A stretch of 6,184 nucleotides of DNA from Candidatus Peregrinibacteria bacterium RIFCSPLOWO2_01_FULL_39_12 (lineage in GTDB: Bacteria > Patescibacteriota > Gracilibacteria > UBA1369 > LOWO2-01-FULL-3), in NCBI GenBank assembly GCA_001787455.1, contig MFXA01000038.1:6030-12213 (forward strand), written 5' to 3'. Below are positions 1 through 5,606 of this stretch, piece after piece. A program made the translations under genes and the position numbers. Under the pieces are notes generated by a model. That model ran no database searches, had not been told where the DNA came from, and saw nothing but the letters and a program-made list of their open reading frames with translations. Numbering within the stretch: position 1 is the stretch's first letter; each line of letters starts with the position of its first letter.

Positions 1-701
1 GTGATAATGTTGAGTTGGTTTATGAAACCGCCGCGTGCGGAAATAATGCCTATAATTTAAAATTCTGCACAACTTGCACGACAAATAATTCGGATATTGA
101 ATACTGCGACCAATGTGTTTGTTGCAAAAATTGTTTCGGATGCGTGGGATTAAACAAAAAGTCTTATTGCATTTTTAACGAGCAATACAGTAAAGATGAT
201 TATTTTTCAAATAAAGAAAAACTTGTTAAACATATGATGGAAACTAAGGAATATGGAGAGTTTTTTCCGGCAGATTTTTGTCCTTTCGCTTACAATGAAT
301 CGATTGCGATGGAGTATTTTCCGTTGACTGAAGAGGAAGTTTTGGCGCGCGGATTCAAATGGTTAAATGACAATGCGACTTATAATCCGCAAACTTATAA
401 GATACCGGGGGGAATTTCTGATGTCCCTGATTCGGTGGTAGACGAAGTTTTGGCTTGTACATCCTGCAAAAAAAATTACAGAATAACATCGAACGAATTG
501 AAATTTTATAGACATTTATCACTGCCGATTCCTTTCTTTTGTGCAAACTGCCGGCATTTAAGGCGTTTAAAATCAAAAAATCCAAAAAACTTTTGGGAGC
601 GGACGTGCGACAAATGCGGTAAAAATATTATGACAACTTTTCCTCCGGAGTCCAAATGCCCAATTTACTGCGAAGAGTGCTACAATCATTATGTAGCGTA
701 A
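1..701 (+). CDS. Cysteine-rich multi-zinc-ribbon protein, 5' truncated by window edge
   Basis: The frame is open from base 3 to the TAA at 699-701, and in-frame codons before the TTG at 15 read D-N-V-E, so the gene starts outside the window. About 20 cysteines lie in 228 visible residues. The first ~55 residues (from base 15) hold ten, mostly as CxxC pairs (CTTC, CDQC, CKNCFGC), ending in the GLNKKSYCIFNEQYSKDDY stretch. A middle part carries LTEEEVLARGFKW and IPGGISDVPDSV. The C-terminal ~80 residues hold two zinc ribbons: CTSC with CANC, then CDKC with a closing YCEEC. From memory, this arrangement recurs in CPR genomes, often under a misleading CaiB/BaiF-like name; its biochemical role is unknown to me. 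Structural zinc binding is inferred from the paired cysteines. There is no signal peptide or membrane segment in the visible part. It converges on glyS with only 9 bp between the two stops. Confidence 0.82.
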   Translation, partial: DNVELVYETAACGNNAYNLKFCTTCTTNNSDIEYCDQCVCCKNCFGCVGLNKKSYCIFNEQYSKDDYFSNKEKLVKHMMETKEYGEFFPADFCPFAYNESIAMEYFPLTEEEVLARGFKWLNDNATYNPQTYKIPGGISDVPDSVVDEVLACTSCKKNYRITSNELKFYRHLSLPIPFFCANCRHLRRLKSKNPKNFWERTCDKCGKNIMTTFPPESKCPIYCEECYNHYVA

Positions 702-710
702 CTATATCTG

Positions 711-2099
711 CTATTTTGCGTAAATTTTCTCTTTCAAAAATTCCTTAATTTCGTCTAAATTTATTCTTTTTTGCTTGGTTGTGTCACGGTCCCTGACAGT
801 TGCTTTTTTGTCTTCCAGACTTTCAAAATCAACAGTGATGCAGAAAGGGGTTCCTATTTCGTCCTGGCGTCTGTAGCGCTTTCCTATTGCTGCGGATTCG
901 TCATATTCCACATTAAAAGTTTCCTGAAGTTCTTTATATAATTTTTGTGCGACTTTTGTAAGTTCCGGTTTTTTAATGAGCGGAAATACCGCCGCTTTGA
1001 CAGGCGCAATTTTGGGATCCAGCCGCATTACTACACGTTTTTCTCCACCAATTTCATCTTCATCATAAGCATTAAGAAGCACAACCAAAACCGTTCTGTC
1101 CGCGCCAAAAGAAGGTTCTATAACATGCGGCATGTATTTTTCGTTTGTCATTGGATCCTGATACTCAAGATTCTGACCGGAAAATTTTTGATGCTGGGTC
1201 AAATCAAAGTCGCCTCTGTATGCCAATCCCATCAATTCGCCCCATCCAAACGGGAACATAAATTCTATGTCAAAAGTCATGCTGGAATAGTGCGATAATT
1301 CGTCTTTTGCATGTTCGCGGTAGCGAAGATTGTCTTTTTTAATTCCAAGATCCAAATACCATTTTCTGCAGATTTCTTTCCATTCATCAAACTTTTCTTT
1401 AATTGATTTTTTATCCTTCGGCGAAACGAAATATTCAATTTCCATTTGTTCGAATTCGCGAGTTCTGAAAGTAAAATTTCCGGGAGTTATTTCGTTTCTG
1501 AAAGCTTTGCCGATTTGAGCGATTCCGAATGGAATGCGCTGTCTGCAATTTTGTACCACGTTTTTGAAATTAACAAAAATACCCTGTGCGGTTTCCGGTC
1601 TTAAATATACCGCCGCCGCGGTTTCTTCTATTACTCCCTGATGAGTTTTAAACATCAAATTAAAAGATCTTGCTTCGGTAAAATCGATCTTGCCGCACTT
1701 TGGACATTTCAGTTTTTTATCTTTAATTATTTTACTTATTTCTTTCAATGATTTTCCCACAGCCGCTTCAATCCCAATATTTTCTTCTATAAGTTTGTCG
1801 CCTCTTACTCTTTCTTTGCAGTTTTTGCAGTCGATAAGCGGATCGGAAAACGAACTGATATGGCCGGATGCTTCCCAAATCTTCGGATTCATTAAAATCG
1901 CCGAATCCAGCCCGGTTACGTCATCTCTTTTTTGTACAAATGTATGCCACCAAAAATCCTTTATGTTTTTTTTAAGTTCCGTGCCGTAAGGACCATAATC
2001 CCATGTATTTGAAAATCCGCCGTAAATTTCGGAACTTGGGAATATAAATCCTTTTCTTTTACATAACGCTACGACCTGATCCATTGATGAGTTGCTCAT
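711..2099 (-). CDS. glyS: Glycyl-tRNA synthetase, homodimeric class II type
   Basis: This enzyme charges tRNA-Gly with glycine using ATP in the cytoplasm. With the ATG at 2099 it is 462 residues, the usual length for the single-chain alpha2 enzyme. Numbered from that start, the N-terminal signature (CKRKGFIFPSSEIYGG, NTWDYGPYG) is at 13-40. A Cys4 zinc-binding insertion is at Cys91, 94, 132 and 135, LRPETAQG at 166-173, motif 2 (FRNEITPGNF) at 200-209, and motif 3 (EPSFGADRT) at 328-336. A C-terminal anticodon-binding domain spans about 355-462, including GKRYRRQDEIGTPFCITVD. The stop is TAG at 713-711. The frame continues upstream to an ATG at 2126 and a TTG at 2150, but that extension resembles nothing in the family. 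An ATG at 2084, just before DQVVALC, is the other serious choice. No Shine-Dalgarno precedes any of them. The phosphatidyltransferase gene lies 60 bp upstream on the same strand, so co-transcription is possible. Confidence 0.96.
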   Translation of the reverse strand: MSNSSMDQVVALCKRKGFIFPSSEIYGGFSNTWDYGPYGTELKKNIKDFWWHTFVQKRDDVTGLDSAILMNPKIWEASGHISSFSDPLIDCKNCKERVRGDKLIEENIGIEAAVGKSLKEISKIIKDKKLKCPKCGKIDFTEARSFNLMFKTHQGVIEETAAAVYLRPETAQGIFVNFKNVVQNCRQRIPFGIAQIGKAFRNEITPGNFTFRTREFEQMEIEYFVSPKDKKSIKEKFDEWKEICRKWYLDLGIKKDNLRYREHAKDELSHYSSMTFDIEFMFPFGWGELMGLAYRGDFDLTQHQKFSGQNLEYQDPMTNEKYMPHVIEPSFGADRTVLVVLLNAYDEDEIGGEKRVVMRLDPKIAPVKAAVFPLIKKPELTKVAQKLYKELQETFNVEYDESAAIGKRYRRQDEIGTPFCITVDFESLEDKKATVRDRDTTKQKRINLDEIKEFLKEKIYAK

Positions 2100-2121
2100 G
2101 TTTGCGATTCTATTTGCAATT

Positions 2122-2150
2122 ACCATAAAGTGTAAATTGCGAAATAACAA
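2122..2150 (-). promoter_or_regulatory. Possible glyS promoter
   Basis: In the 60-bp gap before glyS, read on the minus strand, TTGTTA (2150-2145) is followed after 17 bp by TATGGT (2127-2122). Each hexamer matches the sigma-70 consensus at 4 of 6 positions. Transcription would start about 16 nt before the ATG at 2099, and it would exclude the longer TTG start at 2150. The match is weak, and read-through from the upstream gene is an equally good explanation. Confidence 0.25.
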
Positions 2151-2159
2151 GAGTTTGTA

Positions 2160-2783
2160 TCATAAATTCCCTTTTTCTATAATTTTTTTTGCGAAATACA
2201 TGCGCTGGATTCCGCCAATGAATACGATAAATGCCAATAAATAGAGAAGAATTGAAAGTGTGTCGAAGGATTTTCCAATCGCATTAAACGACGGTAAAAA
2301 ATATGCAATAATCAGCGATAAAAAGAAAATTAAACGCCTGTCAAATTTGCCGCCGATTCCCGGCCAATCAACATCTTTAATATTTACAATTTGTGAAACT
2401 CTCGGCTTTGCGTAACTTAAAATTAAGCTTAACATCATTGCCAAAGATGCTTCAAATGAATAGTTCCACGCAATCAATCCCAAGAAAATAATTACTTCTA
2501 CGTACACATCAAAAATTCCTTCGATATATGCGCCAAATTGGCTTGTTTTGCCAGCTGTACGAGCGTAAGCGCCATCAATTGCATCCCATGCCAAAGCTAA
2601 TCCTGTAAACGGGAGTGAAGCTAAAATATTTCCTTGTGATAAAAAGTATGCTCCCGGGATTGCCAAAATTATTGCTATAAAAGAAAAAGCATTAGGCGGA
2701 ATTTTCAACTTGGCTATTAACTTAAGAATTATATTATTTTCAACTAATCTTTTCACCTGAGACCGTAGTAATTTAACTAACAT
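2160..2783 (-). CDS. CDP-alcohol phosphatidyltransferase family membrane protein (PgsA-like)
   Basis: Members of this family move a phosphatidyl-type group from a CDP-activated lipid to an alcohol (glycerol-3-phosphate, inositol phosphate, serine and others) in the inner membrane. The 207-residue protein has the expected size and hydrophobic segments at about 33-50, 53-66, 93-123, 150-164 and 175-191. The family motif DxxDGxxAR(x8)GxxxDxxxD appears as D67, D70, G71, A74, R75, G84, E88, D92. Every key position is kept except the third aspartate, which is glutamate (GAA, bases 2522-2520). The substrate cannot be told from sequence; PgsA-type phosphatidylglycerol phosphate synthesis is only one option. 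The start is ATG at 2783 with no Shine-Dalgarno; the stop is TGA at 2162-2160. It is first in a probable unit with glyS and divergent from the winged-helix gene across 183 bp. Confidence 0.92.
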   Translation of the reverse strand: MLVKLLRSQVKRLVENNIILKLIAKLKIPPNAFSFIAIILAIPGAYFLSQGNILASLPFTGLALAWDAIDGAYARTAGKTSQFGAYIEGIFDVYVEVIIFLGLIAWNYSFEASLAMMLSLILSYAKPRVSQIVNIKDVDWPGIGGKFDRRLIFFLSLIIAYFLPSFNAIGKSFDTLSILLYLLAFIVFIGGIQRMYFAKKIIEKGNL

Positions 2784-2914
2784 GAGATAAAAATAACAAA
2801 AACAAGGAATTATGCAATGGGTGTTCCTACTGTTGATTGCTTTGCAACAACACTTTGACTAAAGCATTTATTATCTTGAAATTCTAGCTTTATCTATAAA
2901 AAAATTAGAAAAAT

Positions 2915-2943
2915 TTGATTCAAGTTAAAAATGTTGGAATATA
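2915..2943 (+). promoter_or_regulatory. Possible promoter of the receiverless winged-helix gene
   Basis: TTGATT (2915-2920) and AATATA (2938-2943) are 17 bp apart, placing the transcription start some 16-18 nt before the ATG at 2967. The leader would be very short and no Shine-Dalgarno is present. The surrounding 183-bp divergent region (2784-2966) is very AT-rich, so chance matches are likely. A second -35-like TTGACT at 2855 lacks a good partner. A clear promoter for the leftward genes was not found. Confidence 0.3.
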
Positions 2944-2966
2944 TTAACGATTATTAATTTTCAATA

Positions 2967-3356
2967 ATGATTGCTACCCATCAGGCAACACCGAAGGAGT
3001 TTCTAATAAAAAATGTTCGCGCAGCATCCCCGCCTGCCAGTCGTGTGGAAGCGAACACCTTTACGGTTGAATGTGGTCACTTAAAAATCGATATGCTCAC
3101 AAGAAGATTTTTTGTCGGCAGCAATTTTATTTTTCTTAGGAATAAGGAATTTTCTTTGATTACTTATTTTGTCAAAAACATCGGGAGAGTTGTGAGCCGC
3201 ACTCAAATTTTGGAAGAAGTGTGGGATAGAAATATATTTTGTCCCACAAACACGGTCGATGTACACGTAAGTAGCCTCAGACGAAAGATAAAAAAGCATC
3301 TTAAGCACGATTTAATTAAAACTGTTCATTGCGTAGGTTACATCTTCGAAATTTGA
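2967..3356 (+). CDS. Receiverless OmpR/PhoB-type winged-helix DNA-binding protein
   Basis: The protein is 129 residues. Residues ~33-129 are a complete response-regulator effector domain (Trans_reg_C type): an N-terminal beta sheet, LRNKEFSLITYFVKN (57-71), GRVVSRTQILEEVWD (73-87), the recognition helix TNTVDVHVSSLRRKI (94-108), and the wing IKTVHCVGYIF (117-127). The ~120-residue phosphoacceptor receiver is absent. Residues 1-32 are a polar leader with no receiver motifs, and the 183 bp upstream cannot hold one. DNA binding is therefore well supported, but control by a histidine kinase through its own aspartate is not. The start is ATG at 2967 (the next ATG lies inside the domain); the stop is TGA at 3354-3356. 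The sigma4/HARE gene follows 113 bp downstream on the same strand with its own promoter. Possible targets are its own divergent promoter or the next gene; the sequence does not decide. Confidence 0.9.
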   Translation: MIATHQATPKEFLIKNVRAASPPASRVEANTFTVECGHLKIDMLTRRFFVGSNFIFLRNKEFSLITYFVKNIGRVVSRTQILEEVWDRNIFCPTNTVDVHVSSLRRKIKKHLKHDLIKTVHCVGYIFEI

Positions 3357-3363
3357 AGCATAA

Positions 3364-3457
3364 GTTATTAAACAAGAAACTATTTTGGCAATGCTAACAA
3401 GACATTTTCTTTGCTATTAGTCAAAAAAGTTTTTATAATCGCTCCAAGTTTAATAAC
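3364..3457. repeat. 10-bp inverted repeat bracketing the promoter of the sigma4/HARE gene
   Basis: GTTATTAAAC at 3364-3373 and its exact reverse complement GTTTAATAAC at 3448-3457 lie 74 bp apart. They bracket the -35 (3411) and -10 (3434) hexamers. The right copy would fall just after the predicted transcription start. The spacing is too wide for one dimer site, but would suit two operator copies bound by a looping repressor or two independent sites. In AT-rich DNA a 10-bp match is uncommon but not decisive. Confidence 0.4.
3411..3439 (+). promoter_or_regulatory. Sigma-70-type promoter of the sigma4/HARE gene
   Basis: TTGCTA (3411-3416), 17 bp of spacer, then a perfect TATAAT (3434-3439). 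This is the best promoter in the window. Transcription should begin near 3446, leaving a leader of about 24 nt to the ATG at 3470 or 42 nt to the ATG at 3488. It implies that this gene can be expressed independently of the winged-helix gene upstream. Confidence 0.62.
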
Positions 3458-3469
3458 CACTCATTCCAT

Positions 3470-4537
3470 ATGTACAATAATAGTACTATGCCTGTCGCAC
3501 AAACTCTTACCGAGCTTTCTTCCGTAGTTGAAAATTTGCTTTTGCTTCTTTCGGAAAAAGAAAAAACTGTCATCAAAAAACGTTTCAACTTAGATAAAGT
3601 TGGGAAGCATACACTGGAAGAAATCGGTGATGAATTTTCCGTAACCCGCGAAAGAATTCGTCAAATTGAAAAAAATGCATTGGCTAAAATGAAGAGGAAT
3701 GTTTTTAATACGGCTCTTCGCAATCTTCATGATTTCGTGACAAATGTTGTGAGAAGTCATGGAAGCCTCGTTAAAAAGGATTCTCTTATAAATGAGCTCG
3801 CTGCCATAGTTGCCGACAAAAATAAGGTTGATTTTTCCTGTCTCGATTTGTCTTTGGCGCTTCATGAAGACTTGGATTGCATCGGCAATACAATCAATTT
3901 TTATCCTTATGTTAAAGAAAGAACTTTGCCTGATTATTTTATTAAACACGCTTCGGATCATGTTGTGAACCAGCTTAATAAACATGGCGATAAGAAAAAT
4001 TTATCCAAAATTCATGAGGATTTGAAACCCGCGCTTAAAGACATGGATTTCGATGTGGTAAAAGTAAAATCTCTTATAAATATAGATAAGAGATTGGTTA
4101 TTTTGGATGGAGATTTAGTCGCACTTTTGGAATGGAGGCATATAAATCCAAGGACATTGCGTGATAAAATTTTGTATGTTCTCAGAAATGAAACTAAGCC
4201 TCTTCATTTCACGAATATCTCCGAAAAAATTTCTTCAAAAAATTTCGATAATAAAGTCGTTAATCTTCAAGCTGTACACAATGAACTTATAAGACACGAT
4301 TCGTTCGTGTTAATCGGCAGAGGCATTTACGCTCTTAAAGAATGGGGCTATGAAAACGGCACTGTCGCGGAAGTTATTAAAGCGATTTTGAAGGATAAGA
4401 AAGAGCTGAGCCAAGAAGAAATAATTGATTTGGTGTTGCAAAAAAGGCAGGTAAAGAAAATTACAATAATTCTTGCGCTGAAGAACAATAAAAAATTCAC
4501 GAGAGTAGGAAGGAAACAATACAAGCTGGCTAAATAG
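3470..4537 (+). CDS. Sigma-70 region 4 protein with tandem HARE-like winged helices
   Basis: The protein is 355 residues. Residues ~24-76 are a clear sigma-70 region 4: LSEKEKTVIKKRF, then TLEEIGDEFSVTRERIRQIEKNALAKMKR, the helix-turn-helix that contacts -35 elements. Regions 1-3 are absent, so it cannot act as a complete sigma factor. The rest resembles a series of winged helices: ~84-148, ~160-226, ~229-296 and ~298-355. The third fits the HARE-HTH family best (HFTNISEKI, then FVLIGRGIYALKEWGY); the RNA polymerase delta subunit of Firmicutes has a comparable ALxEW-type ending. The second ends in a sister motif, VALLEW. The acidic tail of delta is missing and the C-terminus is lysine-rich. 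A role as an RNA polymerase-associated or DNA-binding transcription regulator is inferred. The start is ATG at 3470; ATG at 3488 is equally possible, and neither has a Shine-Dalgarno. The TAG stop (4535-4537) lies inside the left arm of the palindrome. Confidence 0.87.
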   Translation: MYNNSTMPVAQTLTELSSVVENLLLLLSEKEKTVIKKRFNLDKVGKHTLEEIGDEFSVTRERIRQIEKNALAKMKRNVFNTALRNLHDFVTNVVRSHGSLVKKDSLINELAAIVADKNKVDFSCLDLSLALHEDLDCIGNTINFYPYVKERTLPDYFIKHASDHVVNQLNKHGDKKNLSKIHEDLKPALKDMDFDVVKVKSLINIDKRLVILDGDLVALLEWRHINPRTLRDKILYVLRNETKPLHFTNISEKISSKNFDNKVVNLQAVHNELIRHDSFVLIGRGIYALKEWGYENGTVAEVIKAILKDKKELSQEEIIDLVLQKRQVKKITIILALKNNKKFTRVGRKQYKLAK

Positions 4538-4656
4538 AATCTGAAAAACTATCATCTACCGCGTTATAGGAAAATTTAAATCCTCATGTACCATAAAGCA
4601 CATTGCGGTTTAAATTTTCCTGCCGCCTTGTATTTGATAGTTTTCCAGATCCTATT
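4533..4656. repeat. 124-bp imperfect palindrome between convergent genes
   Basis: Bases i and 9189-i pair along the whole stretch. The outer arm 4533-4554 pairs with 4635-4656 at 20 of 22 positions. The inner arm 4568-4582 pairs with 4607-4621 at 15 of 15, counting one G-T. Four more pairs (4586-4589 with 4600-4603) lie near the centre, and a symmetric 13-by-13 weak section separates the arms. By eye 44 of 62 positions are Watson-Crick and five more are wobble. The left arm contains the TAG stop of the sigma4/HARE gene; the right arm touches the TGA of the TPR gene. It may be a two-way transcription stop or RNA 3'-end structure, or a small MITE/REP-like element. I cannot tell which from one copy. 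Confidence 0.85.
4568..4621. terminator. Possible bidirectional terminator hairpin (inner stem of the palindrome)
   Basis: A 15-bp stem (4568-4582 with 4607-4621) encloses a 24-nt loop between two genes that read toward each other, where a two-way terminator is expected. The stem is mostly A-T and no long T-run follows it in either direction. The nearest T-rich stretches lie in the outer arms (4641-4644 on the plus strand; the complement of 4544-4548 on the minus strand). It is therefore not a textbook intrinsic terminator. Confidence 0.35.
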
Positions 4657-5576
4657 CAAATAGTCGTGAATTTTGTTTTATCCTTTTTATATTCCTGTTT
4701 TAGATCCGGAAGGTTTTTGTTTATAGATGAAATGGATTCTTCCCTGGTTTGAGCGAAAAAAAGTTGCGTTGCTTCTTCCAGTAATTGCTTTGCCGTTTTG
4801 TTATCAGGGTCTGTTTTTAATATTTCTTCAGCCGCTGCCATTACCTTGTCGTATTTTTTTAATTTCATAAGTGTGTCCAAATGAGTTTGTCCCGCATAAA
4901 TATATTCGCTTTTTTGTTCGGACTGGTTTGTAAGTTTTTTCCCTCCGGAAATATTTTCAACTTCGGCTATGCGCGGATTGTCTTTATCGATTTTCCTCAA
5001 CTGTTCTATAAAATTTGCGATTGCGTCATATTTGTCGGAATATATTAATTCTTCTTTTTCCTTTATCTTTTTTTCTATAATTTTATCCCTGTATTCCTGA
5101 GCCAATTTTCTTATTCTTGGAACGTCCGAGTTTTGTGTTTCCAAAAGAAAAATTTCTTCAATAAGAAGCGTTTCATTTGTTTTAAGAAGTTCGTCCAACC
5201 TTGATCTTTGCTTTTTTTCAAATTTTTCCTGTGAAACCGCTACTTGATTTTGATATTTAATCTGCGCTTCCTGATATAACTTTTGCAGTTTCGAGCTGTT
5301 TGGTGAAAGAATCAAAAGTTCTTTTAATTCTCTTAATATTTCTTCATATTTTCCTTCTTTGTAGAGCGGTTTTAAGCTTTTTAATTTTTCGTTTACCAGT
5401 GATTCGTTTTCTTCTTCTACGGCTTCTTCAATTTGTTCCTTTAACTTTATAAAAGTTTTTTCACGCGGAAATCTTTCAAGAAATTGCTTTACCAGTGAAT
5501 AAGCTTCTTTATATTTTTTTTCGTGAATCAGCTGAATTATATTTTGCTCCGCTTGTCTAAAAAAAGCGTCATCCAT
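4656..5576 (-). CDS. TPR-like helical repeat protein, function unknown
   Basis: The protein is 306 residues, highly charged and almost wholly predicted helical. Four helix-pair units carry a shared K/G/D-K-Y core: KKYKEA at 20-25, GKYEEI at 75-80, DKYDAI at 181-186 and KKYDKV at 240-245. Each is followed by a second helix and often a turn such as FPRE, SPNS, DKDNP or DPDN. This is the pattern of degenerate tetratricopeptide repeats, which usually mediate protein-protein contacts. A coiled-coil-like stretch (~115-175) separates units 2 and 3. No signal peptide or membrane segment is visible, so it is probably cytoplasmic. The start is ATG at 5576 with no Shine-Dalgarno; the stop is TGA at 4658-4656, at the edge of the palindrome. 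It lies 30 bp downstream of valS and is probably co-transcribed with it. I do not recognise a specific family, and the partner is unknown. Confidence 0.8.
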   Translation of the reverse strand: MDDAFFRQAEQNIIQLIHEKKYKEAYSLVKQFLERFPREKTFIKLKEQIEEAVEEENESLVNEKLKSLKPLYKEGKYEEILRELKELLILSPNSSKLQKLYQEAQIKYQNQVAVSQEKFEKKQRSRLDELLKTNETLLIEEIFLLETQNSDVPRIRKLAQEYRDKIIEKKIKEKEELIYSDKYDAIANFIEQLRKIDKDNPRIAEVENISGGKKLTNQSEQKSEYIYAGQTHLDTLMKLKKYDKVMAAAEEILKTDPDNKTAKQLLEEATQLFFAQTREESISSINKNLPDLKQEYKKDKTKFTTI

Positions 5577-5606
5577 TTTTTTGTTTTATTACTTCTTGTT
5601 ATTTTA

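Noticed and set aside
15..17. TTG at 15 as the true start of the zinc-ribbon gene
   Set aside because: The frame is open to the left edge, codons before it fit the protein, and there is no ribosome-binding site. The gene is cut by the window.
945..1989. Three open frames on the plus strand opposite glyS (945-1298, 1330-1518, 1690-1989)
   Set aside because: They are antisense to conserved synthetase motifs, have biased composition, and lack start signals.
2100..2150. TTG at 2150 or ATG at 2126 as the glyS start
   Set aside because: The added 9-17 residues lie before the usual glycyl-tRNA synthetase N-terminus, and a possible -35/-10 pair occupies the same bases.
2809..2847. Leftward promoter for the phosphatidyltransferase gene (CATAAT at 2814-2809, minus strand)
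   Set aside because: The -10 is plausible but no -35 hexamer lies at a suitable distance; the nearest, TTGCAA at 2847-2842, is 27 bp away.
2838..2924. Short inverted repeats in the divergent region (TGCTTT/AAAGCA; CTTGAA/TTCAAG)
   Set aside because: They are six-bp stems with wide loops and different axes; such matches are expected by chance in this AT-rich stretch.
3590..4555. Minus-strand open frames opposite the sigma4/HARE gene (3590-3985, 4310-4555)
   Set aside because: They are shadows of a well-supported coding frame. The second also begins inside the palindrome and has no recognisable domain.
4532..4663. AAATAG at 4532-4537 and 4658-4663 as a target-site duplication around the palindrome
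   Set aside because: The 6-bp match overlaps the palindrome arm on the left but lies outside it on the right, so it does not fit a clean insertion. Chance is likely in AT-rich DNA.
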